Shown in pieces: positions 48,185-57,302 of a stretch of 64,000 nucleotides of DNA (its first letter is position 1; each line of letters starts with the position of its first letter). Source of the stretch: an uncultured Porphyromonadaceae bacterium (GTDB lineage Bacteria > Bacteroidota > Bacteroidia > Bacteroidales > Muribaculaceae); NCBI GenBank assembly GCA_902495075.1, contig CABUVO010000001.1, positions 186,001 through 250,000 of the forward strand, given 5' to 3'. Made by a program: the position numbers and the translations under genes. Under the pieces are notes generated by a model. It worked only from the letters and a program-made list of their open reading frames with translations. It was not told the origin of the DNA and made no database searches.

Positions 48185-48790
48185 ATGAAAATTAAGACTA
48201 TCATAGCGGCAGCTCTCATATTCTCATGTGGTGTTATTGCAAACGCCCAAACTTCAAAGAAAGCTCTGTCCGCACATCATAAAATACATAGTGAGCAATT
48301 GGCAAATGCAAAATCCCGAATGGATAGAAGTGTTATCACCAATATGCTCAAAGAGGATATTTCAAAGCGAGAGGTTTCCGGTCTGTCTGAAGAATCGTCG
48401 CAAATGATTTCCGATTTGCTTACGGAAGCTCATCGATACATAGGACGTCCTTATGTGCATGGTGCAAAAGGGCCAAGAGCATTTGATTGCTCTGGTTTCA
48501 CGAGTTTCGTTTATCGTCAGTTCGGCTATTCCATCAGTCCCTCATCTCGCACACAATACACGGAAGGAACCAGTGTTGATCGCCAAGACCTCAGGAAAGG
48601 CGATCTTGTATTCTTCACCAGCAGAAGAAGCGGTAAAAATGTGGGTCATGTTGGAATTGTGGTAAGTGCTGACAATGCTACAGGAAATTTTAGATTCATT
48701 CATGCGAGCATCAAAGGAGTGAAAGTTAGTGATTTTGAGGGATATTACCTCGGGAGATATGTAGGTGCACGCCGCATAATCACTGAATGA
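48185..48790 (+). CDS. NlpC/P60 peptidoglycan endopeptidase, exported
   Basis: 201 residues with a signal peptide (about 1-21, ANAQ). Catalytic Cys in AFDCSGFTSFVYRQFG, His in NVGHVGIVVS, polar third residue in FRFIHAS. Cuts D-gamma-Glu to diamino-acid bonds in cell-wall peptides. Monocistronic; the tRNA promoter follows. Confidence 0.92.
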   Translation: MKIKTIIAAALIFSCGVIANAQTSKKALSAHHKIHSEQLANAKSRMDRSVITNMLKEDISKREVSGLSEESSQMISDLLTEAHRYIGRPYVHGAKGPRAFDCSGFTSFVYRQFGYSISPSSRTQYTEGTSVDRQDLRKGDLVFFTSRRSGKNVGHVGIVVSADNATGNFRFIHASIKGVKVSDFEGYYLGRYVGARRIITE

Positions 48791-48822
48791 TTTAAAATTT
48801 TTTGAAAAAAGTTTACTGAAAA

Positions 48823-48855
48823 TTTGGTCAATTCAAAATAAAGCACTAATTTTGC
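48823..48855 (+). promoter_or_regulatory. Host promoter of tRNA-Gln
   Basis: TTTGG at 48823 and TAATTTTGC at 48847-48855. Confidence 0.65.
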
Positions 48856-48895
48856 AACGTCAAAAAGGGAAAGTGATCCCAAAGACATAAAACAA

Positions 48896-48966
48896 TGCCT
48901 TGTGGTGTAATGGTAGCACACCGGATTCTGGTTCCGTTTGTGAGAGTTCGAGTCTTTCCAAGGCAA
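48896..48966 (+). tRNA. tRNA-Gln, anticodon CTG
   Basis: Acceptor TGCCTTG/CAAGGCA (48896-48902 / 48959-48965), T-arm GAGAG-TTCGAGT-CTTTC, anticodon loop TTCTGGT giving CTG, discriminator A; CCA not encoded. The U1-A72 start is usual for tRNA-Gln. Confidence 0.92.
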
Positions 48967-49026
48967 CTAAAAGCAGAGATAAAACCTCTGCTTTTTTTGT
49001 TATTTTTATGTAGCAACTCAATATTA

Positions 49027-49941
49027 ATGGTGAAATCCGAAAAAATAATGACAAAAAGGGGAGAGGTCTCCTTGATAAGAAAAGTGACATTGGTTGGATT
49101 CTGGATCAATGCCGTTCTTGTTGCTTTAAAGTTATTTTTCGGATATTGGGGACATAGTGATGCTCTCGTGGCAGACGGCTATCATTCACTAAGCGATTTT
49201 ATTACCGATTTCATCGTACTTTTTTTCATTGGGATAGCATATAAAAAGGCAGATAAAGATCATCCATACGGACATGGCAAATATGAAACAGTTGCATCTG
49301 TCTTAATTGGCATGATTCTTATGCTCGTCGCTATATATATAGGTGTTGAAGGTATAGCTACAATTATGCAGGCTGTGAATGGTAAGATTTTGCCACGACC
49401 GGATGTTTGGACAATTATAATTGCTTTGGTTTCAATACTTTCGAAGGAATTTTGTTACAGATTTACAATTAATGTAGGCAGAAAAGTTGATTCCAGTGCT
49501 TTAATAGCCAATGCATGGCATCATCGAAGTGATGCAATTTCCTCTGTGGCGACTCTTATTGGCGTATCATTATCATTTTTCCTTGGAGATCACTGGAGAG
49601 TGCTTGATCCGATTGCTTCCGTCATAATTGCTGTGTTTATCGGAATCTCGGCATTGCAGATAGCCAAACCATCTATACAGGAACTTCTGGAGATATCTTT
49701 GCCTCAGAATCAAATTAATTCGATTCTTGAGATAATAGGAAATGTGCCCGGAGTTAAGAAGGTGCATAATTTACGCTGTCGCAGAAACGGGCATTCATAT
49801 ATTGTAGATGTGAATGTCCATGTTGATCCTGATATTACTGTAAGAATGGCGCACGAGATTGCCAACGATGTTGAAACAGAGCTACACAGATCATTTGAGC
49901 GCGACATGATTATTTATGTTCATATCGAGCCGGATAATTAA
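49027..49941 (+). CDS. Cation diffusion facilitator transporter
   Basis: 304 residues (start 49027; 49048 also possible; the longer frame starts inside the tRNA and is wrong). Six transmembrane segments. Metal site HxxxD pairs: ADGYHSLSDF and NAWHHRSDA. C-terminal cytosolic domain (VNVHVDPDITVRMAHEIAND). Exports Zn2+, Fe2+, Mn2+ or similar by proton antiport. Confidence 0.93.
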   Translation: MVKSEKIMTKRGEVSLIRKVTLVGFWINAVLVALKLFFGYWGHSDALVADGYHSLSDFITDFIVLFFIGIAYKKADKDHPYGHGKYETVASVLIGMILMLVAIYIGVEGIATIMQAVNGKILPRPDVWTIIIALVSILSKEFCYRFTINVGRKVDSSALIANAWHHRSDAISSVATLIGVSLSFFLGDHWRVLDPIASVIIAVFIGISALQIAKPSIQELLEISLPQNQINSILEIIGNVPGVKKVHNLRCRRNGHSYIVDVNVHVDPDITVRMAHEIANDVETELHRSFERDMIIYVHIEPDN

Positions 49942-50287
49942 ACGCATTATATATTCGGTTTAGTGAACTTAAAAATAACGCGCCTGAAAATTAATTTTCA
50001 GGCGCGTTATTTTTAGAAGATAGAGGAAATACTGAAATAATTGCGATTCTATTTAACATAATAGCGATTATGTGTAAAATATTCCAATATTCGGGTTTAT
50101 CGCTTGATAATGGTAAATTTTAAATATTTCCTCTTCTACAACGGAAAAATGGCATGCCTCTAATGTGTGCGACAAATCGGAGTTGCTGTTGCTTGCAACT
50201 GCAACCTCTTAATCTGGAAGCGGAACTTTGTCCGTTGTTTGTGCTGCAGTTGCAAGCAACAGCAGCTACGACCGGAGGCAGCATTCA
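49942..50287. other. Intergenic region with two large inverted repeats
   Basis: A perfect 44-bp palindrome (49971-49992 / 49993-50014), GC-rich core with A and T runs, is a bidirectional terminator for the transporter gene. A second inverted repeat, 50181-50203 with 50245-50267, has a 41-bp loop and lies just downstream of uvrA. No ORF of note. Confidence 0.85.
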
Positions 50288-53149
50288 TTACTTATTACTT
50301 ATAACTTCATCTGGAATAAGCTCTTGCTTTAAGAATTGAGACGTCGGAGTGTCTTTCTTGATGAAGTCTTCCGGTGTGCCTTCAGCTATTATCTGACCTC
50401 CCTCACGACCGCCGCCGGGTCCAAGGTCAATAATCCAGTCGGCACATTTTACAACATCGAGATTATGCTCGATTACAACCATTGTGTTGCCTTTATCTAC
50501 AAGTTTGTTTATGACCTTCATCAAAACGCGTATATCCTCGAAATGCAGACCGGTTGTGGGCTCATCAAGTATGAAAAGCGTTTTGCCGGTATCTTTCTTG
50601 GCAAGCTCGGTCGCCAGTTTGACACGTTGGTTCTCGCCGCCACTCAGTGTGCTTGACGGTTGACCAAGTTTTATGTATCCTAATCCTATGTCTTGAAGCA
50701 CTTTGATTTTCTTCAAAATCACCGGTACATTCTCAAAGAATTCTACAGCTTGATTCACAGTCATTTCCAATACATCGGAAATAGATTTTCCCTTGTATCT
50801 TACTTCAAGTGTTTCCCTGTTGTATCTTTTGCCATGACATTCCTCACACGGAACAAGAACATCCGGCAAGAAATTCATTTCAATTGTGCGATAACCATTC
50901 CCCTTGCATGTCTCGCATCTTCCTCCGGATACATTAAAAGAGAATCTTCCGGGCTTATATCCTCTTAATTTTGAGTCAGGTAGCTCGACAAAGAGTTTTC
51001 TGATGTCTGCAAAAACACCAGTATAGGTTGCGGGATTGGATCTCGGTGATTTGCCCAACGGCGATTGGTCAACAGTCACAACCTTATCTATATGCTCGAT
51101 ACCTTCTACCGATTTATATGGCAACGGTTCCTGCATCGACCTGTAAAACTTCTTGCTTAAAAGAGGATGCAGAGTGCCATTTATAAGTGAAGATTTGCCA
51201 CTTCCGCTGACACCGGTCACACATACGAAATTACCTAATGGAAGCTTTAAATCAACATTTTTAAGATTATGACCGTTGGCTCCTTTTATCTCAAGGAATT
51301 TCCCGTTTCCTTTACGCCTTGATTCCGGAACTTTGATCTCTTTGTCTCCGTTAAGATAAGACGCGGTGAGCGTTTGAGTTTCCAAAAGCTGTGTTGGAGT
51401 TCCCTGGAACATTACCTCTCCCCCATGTCTGCCGGCTCCTGGTCCTATATCAACGATATAGTCTGCTTCTTTCATTATATCTTTGTCATGCTCCACGACA
51501 ATGATTGAATTCCCGTTGTCGCGAAGTTGCTTAAGACTGTTGATGAGACGAACATTATCTCTTTGATGCAACCCGATGGAGGGTTCATCAAGGATGTAGA
51601 GAACGTTAACGAGTTGCGATCCAATCTGAGTGGCAAGGCGTATACGCTGACTTTCACCTCCACTGAGGCTTGCGCTATCTCGATTAAGTGATAGATAATC
51701 GAGTCCTACGTCAAGTAGAAACTTGAGTCGGCTGCGGATTTCCTTAAGGATTTCTTCTGCCACTACCCTTTTCCCTTTGTCAAGTCTATCTTCCAGACCT
51801 TTAGTCCATTCATAAAGATCGGATATATCCATTCTCGCAACATCCGCAATGCTTTTTCCATCGATAAAGAAATTCAGGGATATCTTGTTGAGGCGACTTC
51901 CTTTGCATTCCGGACAAACAGAACGAGAAAAGAATTTGCCACTCCATTTGTTGGCATCCGCTCCGGCATCCTCGTCTTGCTGCATCTCAATATATTTAAC
52001 CAAGCCATCATAAGAGGCGGAATAATGGGATGTTGACATAGTCTCGTTTTTGATATCAAGACGCGCATCCGTGCCATCAAGAATGTCGTGAATAGCCTCA
52101 TCCGGAAGTTTTTCTACCGGTGTCTTCAGATCAAAGCCATATTGTTTGCATATGGCTTCAATCTGCCAGAAAATAAGGGAGTTTTTATATCTACCGAGGG
52201 GTTCTATCGCTCCATCATATATTGATTTCTTTTTGTCGGGAATTACTTTAGATTCATCAACGATTGATACGAATCCCAATCCCTTGCAGCGTCGGCAGGC
52301 ACCCTGTGGCGAATTAAAAGAGAAATTATGTGGCGCCGGTTCGGGGTATGATAAACCTGTTTCAGGATCCATGAGATGCTGGCTGTAATGGCGTATTTCA
52401 CCTGATTCCATATCCATAACCATCATCTGCTTGTCTCCTTGTTTCAAGGCGGATTCCACAGTTGAACGGAGCCGCTGCATGTCGGATGAAGACGCTTTAA
52501 GTCTGTCAACCACCAATTCTACAGAATGGTTCTGATATCTGTTGAGTTTCATACCATAGGCAAGTTCGGTCAATTCCCCGTCTACTCGAACATAAAGGTA
52601 ACCTTTCTTTCGTAAATTCTCAAATAATTCCTTATAATGCCCCTTGCGGTTTTTAACGAGAGGTGCAAGAACATATATTTTTTTACCATCATATTGGTCC
52701 ACAATTAAATCCACAATCTTATCTTTTGTGTATTTCACCATGGGCGCACCGGAAAGATAGCTTCTTGCCTCTCCCATACGTGCAAAAAGAAGACGAAAGA
52801 AATCATAGATTTCAGTCGTGGTGCCGATTGTGCTTCGTGGATTTTTGTTGACGGTCTTCTGTTCGATACTTATTACAGGACTCAATCCTGTGATTTTGTC
52901 AACATCAGGGCGCTCAAGTGATCCCAGCATGTTGCGGGCATAGGATGAGAAGGTTTCAATATATCGGCGCTGCCCTTCCGCGAAAATTGTATCAAAGGCA
53001 AGCGAGGATTTTCCGCTACCGCTTAATCCAGTGATGACGCTTAATGAATTATGAGGGATAGTGACATCGATGTTTTTCAGATTATGAACCCGTGCGCCGT
53101 AAACATCAACCGACTCAGAGGCTGTTATATTATTGATACTTTGATCCAT
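50288..53149 (-). CDS. uvrA: Excinuclease ABC subunit A, UvrA
   Basis: 953 residues. Damage-recognition ATPase of nucleotide excision repair. Walker A GLSGSGKSSLAFD and GVSGSGKSSLI; signatures LSGGESQRI and LSGGENQRV; Walker B ILDEPSIGL and ILDEPTTGL. Zinc modules CRRCKG...CPECKG and CETCKG...CEECHG are all present. Unlinked to uvrB here. Confidence 0.98.
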   Translation of the reverse strand: MDQSINNITASESVDVYGARVHNLKNIDVTIPHNSLSVITGLSGSGKSSLAFDTIFAEGQRRYIETFSSYARNMLGSLERPDVDKITGLSPVISIEQKTVNKNPRSTIGTTTEIYDFFRLLFARMGEARSYLSGAPMVKYTKDKIVDLIVDQYDGKKIYVLAPLVKNRKGHYKELFENLRKKGYLYVRVDGELTELAYGMKLNRYQNHSVELVVDRLKASSSDMQRLRSTVESALKQGDKQMMVMDMESGEIRHYSQHLMDPETGLSYPEPAPHNFSFNSPQGACRRCKGLGFVSIVDESKVIPDKKKSIYDGAIEPLGRYKNSLIFWQIEAICKQYGFDLKTPVEKLPDEAIHDILDGTDARLDIKNETMSTSHYSASYDGLVKYIEMQQDEDAGADANKWSGKFFSRSVCPECKGSRLNKISLNFFIDGKSIADVARMDISDLYEWTKGLEDRLDKGKRVVAEEILKEIRSRLKFLLDVGLDYLSLNRDSASLSGGESQRIRLATQIGSQLVNVLYILDEPSIGLHQRDNVRLINSLKQLRDNGNSIIVVEHDKDIMKEADYIVDIGPGAGRHGGEVMFQGTPTQLLETQTLTASYLNGDKEIKVPESRRKGNGKFLEIKGANGHNLKNVDLKLPLGNFVCVTGVSGSGKSSLINGTLHPLLSKKFYRSMQEPLPYKSVEGIEHIDKVVTVDQSPLGKSPRSNPATYTGVFADIRKLFVELPDSKLRGYKPGRFSFNVSGGRCETCKGNGYRTIEMNFLPDVLVPCEECHGKRYNRETLEVRYKGKSISDVLEMTVNQAVEFFENVPVILKKIKVLQDIGLGYIKLGQPSSTLSGGENQRVKLATELAKKDTGKTLFILDEPTTGLHFEDIRVLMKVINKLVDKGNTMVVIEHNLDVVKCADWIIDLGPGGGREGGQIIAEGTPEDFIKKDTPTSQFLKQELIPDEVISNK

Positions 53150-53437
53150 TTGTCAAGCAAATTATATAATTAAGTAAGTAAGAAAAATTAATGCACATAT
53201 AAAACGCAGTTATTTTTGAGATGTTTTTGCCGCGTAATGATGGAGCATATAGGCATATGCGACTGAATTACAAGGTAAAAACAACCAAAAAGAACAAGTT
53301 TTATAGTGCAAGATTTCATTACTTACATATATCGATTAATTTTTATTACTTATCATGATCGTGACATAATGAAGAGGTCTAAACAACTTCATTATGTGTC
53401 TCGAACAACCGATATAATTACAACAAAAAGCGTGCCA

Positions 53438-54796
53438 TTATTCCACCGATCCGCCAGTGGTATTGCCAATTTTACGATATCTTAAGATATTGATATCTCC
53501 CCCTTTCTTATATTTTTTGCCATCAGCTCCCTTTGCTTCAATAACATAATAATATACCCCAGGACTGACATATTTCCCTCTGTGTTTACCATCCCATCCA
53601 AGTTCAGGACGATCAAAATAAAACAATTGCTGACCATTCCGGTCAAATATCCAGCATTTAAACTCCGTAAGAGAGCGATATCCTACCTTCCACACGTCAT
53701 TGACCCCATCTCCGTCGGGGGAGAATGCATTGGGTATTCTTAAATCGGAAGCTCCAATACCAATCTCGTAGGTCTCCCCTATCGTCTCGCAGCTTCCGTC
53801 GGCATTGCTTCCTATAAATCTTACATAATATTTACCTTCCTGATCAAATGTGTAATTCAGGTCTTGTTCGTTGAAACGATACTTTATATATTCGAATTCG
53901 GGATCTTCTGCAAGCTGCCATTCGTTGTGTATAACGGCGTCTGTGGTATATGCATAAAATGTAAAATCTGCGGGGGCAGATCCTCCAAGCATCGTGCCAT
54001 CGCTTTTAATCATGTTTGAGTTGTCTTCCTCGTCCGAAAGGTTTGTTTGCACAGCCTCGGTATTTACATCCAACCCGTTTGCTGCAATTGAAGAAGATTC
54101 AAGTGTTTTTTCCAATCCCCAGATCTTTAAGAACCTATCTCCAGATATTGTCACAGTAGTGTTGCAATAAAAAGGTGGTCGGATTGTAAGAGGGTTCTGG
54201 AGGTATTCGAATTCGGCTACTTTCTCAACATCAGAATATGCCTTTGTATCAGAGTTCCATTCAAGAGTGTGAAATCTTGCTTTTATACCTCTGTCAAGTT
54301 GGCATTGACGTCCATTGATAGAATAATATCTAATTGGTTCTCCTATTCCGGTCACAGATATTCGCGTCATATCACAATCTTGTTCCGGATATGGTTCTAC
54401 AGAAGATATATCAAAATGTTTATCAGCATAATTTACAATCCAGAAACAATACTTGCTGACCCCATCATCGATAATATATCCCATATCTCCTTTGGGATTG
54501 GAAATCACAGCATAATTTCCCGAGATCGAAAATGGTTGGTCAACAGCATACCCACCACCGAGATTGCTATATATCTGAACTTTTAAATCCGAGAGCGAAT
54601 TTGCGCCCGTAATATTTATTGCGGATATTTCATTGATGTCATATACCGTGTATACCGCGTTTAGACCGGTCGATGCTTCCGGACGATCATTAATTACCTG
54701 ATGGCTGTTTCCTATAAATTCAACATTAAGCGCACATGCAGGAAATGCGTGCAGAGCACCTGTAACCGCAATCAATATGGCTTTTATCATCCTCAT
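53438..54796 (-). CDS. Exported protein with gliding-motility C-terminal domain (CHU_C, T9SS type B)
   Basis: 452 residues with a signal peptide (ends ~22, HAFPACA). The middle is beta-rich, Ig/PKD-like (YYVRFIGSNADGSCETIG). The C-terminal ~95 residues: IPNAFSPDGDGVNDVWKVGY, then FDRNGQQLFYF and WDGKHRGKYVSPGVYYYVIE, are the CHU_C type B sorting domain used by type IX secretion. Surface or secreted role unknown. Confidence 0.9.
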   Translation of the reverse strand: MRMIKAILIAVTGALHAFPACALNVEFIGNSHQVINDRPEASTGLNAVYTVYDINEISAINITGANSLSDLKVQIYSNLGGGYAVDQPFSISGNYAVISNPKGDMGYIIDDGVSKYCFWIVNYADKHFDISSVEPYPEQDCDMTRISVTGIGEPIRYYSINGRQCQLDRGIKARFHTLEWNSDTKAYSDVEKVAEFEYLQNPLTIRPPFYCNTTVTISGDRFLKIWGLEKTLESSSIAANGLDVNTEAVQTNLSDEEDNSNMIKSDGTMLGGSAPADFTFYAYTTDAVIHNEWQLAEDPEFEYIKYRFNEQDLNYTFDQEGKYYVRFIGSNADGSCETIGETYEIGIGASDLRIPNAFSPDGDGVNDVWKVGYRSLTEFKCWIFDRNGQQLFYFDRPELGWDGKHRGKYVSPGVYYYVIEAKGADGKKYKKGGDINILRYRKIGNTTGGSVE

Positions 54797-54843
54797 AATT
54801 TTTTAACGCATTCATTCGCGTCTTATTATTCTGAACAAGGATG

Positions 54844-56253
54844 TCATTTTGCGGAAGAAGAAGGCCATGGGAAATTTGACGGGTTCATTGTAAGATGAAT
54901 ATTTTTCCGTTTTAATCTTACCTCTATGTATTCTGTAAGTTTTTCTCTCTCTTTAATAGTAAGTCCTGCAGGAGCATTCACAAACAGCATGCTTACCGTA
55001 TCTGTCGCATTGCCACCCACTTGTGTCGCAACCATATGTGAAAGAGCAATGTCTTTGATAGAGGGAAACAGGACTTTGACTTCTGGCGATATTCTGATGC
55101 TTTCGTCTGAAAACTGTTTATGAAGAGATACCAGAGCCTTAAGGGAGTCAATTTCGTTCTGTCTGTTTGCTATTTCCGACTGCATGAGTTTATAGAATTG
55201 TCCGAAATTTTGTTCGGAATTCATTTCTTTGTTGGAATTGGCAATTGAGAATCCTTGCTTTATATTCAATACAGTTCCTCCGAGCCCCACAGAATCCAGT
55301 TTGTTCATCATCGCCAATTGGAGAGAATCTTTTGGAAGCGCGGCTCCTATAAGGGTGACATCGATATATCGTTTGCCATTATTAACATATTCCTTATGAT
55401 TAAGCACCTGTGTATTGGGAAAGACCATTTCTGTCTCAACAAAATTAGTTGCTTCATTTATGAAGATAGTAGTCCTTATCATATTTAAGGTTAGATAGGC
55501 TGACACAGCTACTGTAACGCCAACCACGCAATATACAATTCTTTGTATTCTTCTTGCCTTATTCTCATTGTTGTATATTACTTTCTTGTAGCGTAGCAGT
55601 TTCACACCAATCCATGTTGCGAAAAGAATGAAAACCATGTTTGTGAGGAAGAGATATAGCGCTCCAAAGAAAAACCTCATTTGAAGGGTTGCAAGTCCAT
55701 ATCCAGCCGTGCATAACGGAGGCATCAGTGATGTGGCAATGGCGACTCCTGGCATTACTTGTCCCTTGTTTTTACAAGCTATACTTAAGATTCCTGCCGC
55801 CCCACCGAATAAGGCGACGAAAACGTCGTATATAGATGGAGAGGTTCGGGCAAGTAATTGGCTTGAGCCCTCATATTGTGGCGAAATAAGGAAGTATATC
55901 GCAGACGCGATGATTGATCCCAACATTGCAGCCATTATATTCTTTAATCCTCTTTTCAGCAATGCAAAATCTTGAATGCCGATAGCCAGTCCCATTCCGA
56001 TAATTGGTCCCATGAGCGGGGATATAAGCATGGCACCAATAATCACCGGTATACTGTTGGTGTTCAATCCAAGAGAAGCTATGAATATAGCAAATATGAG
56101 GACGATCAGTTGAGAACCCTTGAAGGACACGCCGCTACGTATATTTTGTTCGGCATCAAGTTGCGGTTCAAGGTCTTCTGCAACATTGAAATATGATTTT
56201 ATATCAATCCAGAATTTTTGCCAACCTGTCTTTATCGTTGTTTTAAGTTCCAT
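54844..56253 (-). CDS. DUF389 membrane protein
   Basis: 469 residues. Five or six transmembrane helices between ~50 and 245: LGLNTNSIPVIIGAMLISPL, MGPIIGMGLAIGI, ALFGGAAGILSIA, MPPLCTAGYGLA are the DUF389 core. The long C-terminal soluble part is coiled and alpha/beta. Role unknown, possibly transport. 48 bp separate it from the CHU_C gene. Confidence 0.88.
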   Translation of the reverse strand: MELKTTIKTGWQKFWIDIKSYFNVAEDLEPQLDAEQNIRSGVSFKGSQLIVLIFAIFIASLGLNTNSIPVIIGAMLISPLMGPIIGMGLAIGIQDFALLKRGLKNIMAAMLGSIIASAIYFLISPQYEGSSQLLARTSPSIYDVFVALFGGAAGILSIACKNKGQVMPGVAIATSLMPPLCTAGYGLATLQMRFFFGALYLFLTNMVFILFATWIGVKLLRYKKVIYNNENKARRIQRIVYCVVGVTVAVSAYLTLNMIRTTIFINEATNFVETEMVFPNTQVLNHKEYVNNGKRYIDVTLIGAALPKDSLQLAMMNKLDSVGLGGTVLNIKQGFSIANSNKEMNSEQNFGQFYKLMQSEIANRQNEIDSLKALVSLHKQFSDESIRISPEVKVLFPSIKDIALSHMVATQVGGNATDTVSMLFVNAPAGLTIKEREKLTEYIEVRLKRKNIHLTMNPSNFPWPSSSAK

Positions 56254-56390
56254 AGTTAGTTGATGAATATAGTGTAATCTACATTTTTTAACACTTATAG
56301 GCGTATTTTAGTTGTATAATAACAACTATAAATTCGGAGAAGATAAACAAATTCATTAAATTTGCATTCCAAAAGTCAATTTTTGAGTTT

Positions 56391-57302
56391 ATGGCAGCAT
56401 TTGACCTAAAAGGATTAGGAGTGGCGATGATCACTCCGTTTAAACAAGATAAATCTGTTGATTTCGATGCCCTGGGTAATATAATCGAACATCTTATCAA
56501 TGGGAAAGTGGATTATATTGTGGTGCTTGGCACAACTGGTGAGACACCATCTCTCTTCCCGGAGGAAAAGCAGCTTATTCGTAAATTTGTGATAGAAAAA
56601 GTGGCTGGAAGAGTGCCGTTGGTTCTTGGTCTTGGCGGTAATAACACCATGTCACTGGTTGAAGAGTTACAAAAAGGTGATTTCAAGGGTTTTTCTGCGA
56701 TACTTTCCGTTGTACCCTTTTATAACAAACCGTCGCAGGAAGGTATATTTTGTCACTATAAGGCTATTGCAGAAGCCTCTCCCCTTCCCGTAATACTTTA
56801 CAACGTTCCGGGGCGCACAGGTGTGAATATGACGGCTGCGACTACACTCAGAATTGCCAGAGAAGTTGATAACGTTATTGGAGTAAAAGAAGCATCAGGA
56901 AATTTCTGCCAGATTGAAGAGATCATAAAGAATAAGCCTGATAGTTTTCAGGTTGTATCGGGTGATGATTCAATCACGTATCCTCTAATGACGCTTGGCG
57001 CTGTTGGTGTAATTTCAGTTATAGGCAATGCATTCCCAGCTGAATTCGGTAAAATGGTGAGGCTTTGTCTTAAGGGGAATTATAAAGATGCCCTCCCGAT
57101 TCATTTTGAATTTACAGAACTTTTTAATCTCCTTTTTGTGGATGGAAATCCTGCAGGTGTGAAATGCACGCTCAATGCAATGGGAATGATTGAGAATGAA
57201 TTGCGTCTTCCTCTTGTCCCCACGAGATTATCAACAAATGAAGAAATTCATAAAATAACAGCAAAAATAATTGATAGATCCAATCACCGCTCAGAAGATT
57301 AA
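56391..57302 (+). CDS. dapA: 4-hydroxy-tetrahydrodipicolinate synthase
   Basis: 303 residues. LGTTGETPSL (pyruvate binding), YNVPGRTGVNMTA (catalytic Tyr), VIGVKEASGNF (Schiff-base Lys). Joins pyruvate and aspartate semialdehyde in the lysine/DAP pathway. Host-type -7 TAAATTTGC at 56357-56365. Its end overlaps dnaG by 32 bp. Confidence 0.97.
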   Translation: MAAFDLKGLGVAMITPFKQDKSVDFDALGNIIEHLINGKVDYIVVLGTTGETPSLFPEEKQLIRKFVIEKVAGRVPLVLGLGGNNTMSLVEELQKGDFKGFSAILSVVPFYNKPSQEGIFCHYKAIAEASPLPVILYNVPGRTGVNMTAATTLRIAREVDNVIGVKEASGNFCQIEEIIKNKPDSFQVVSGDDSITYPLMTLGAVGVISVIGNAFPAEFGKMVRLCLKGNYKDALPIHFEFTELFNLLFVDGNPAGVKCTLNAMGMIENELRLPLVPTRLSTNEEIHKITAKIIDRSNHRSED

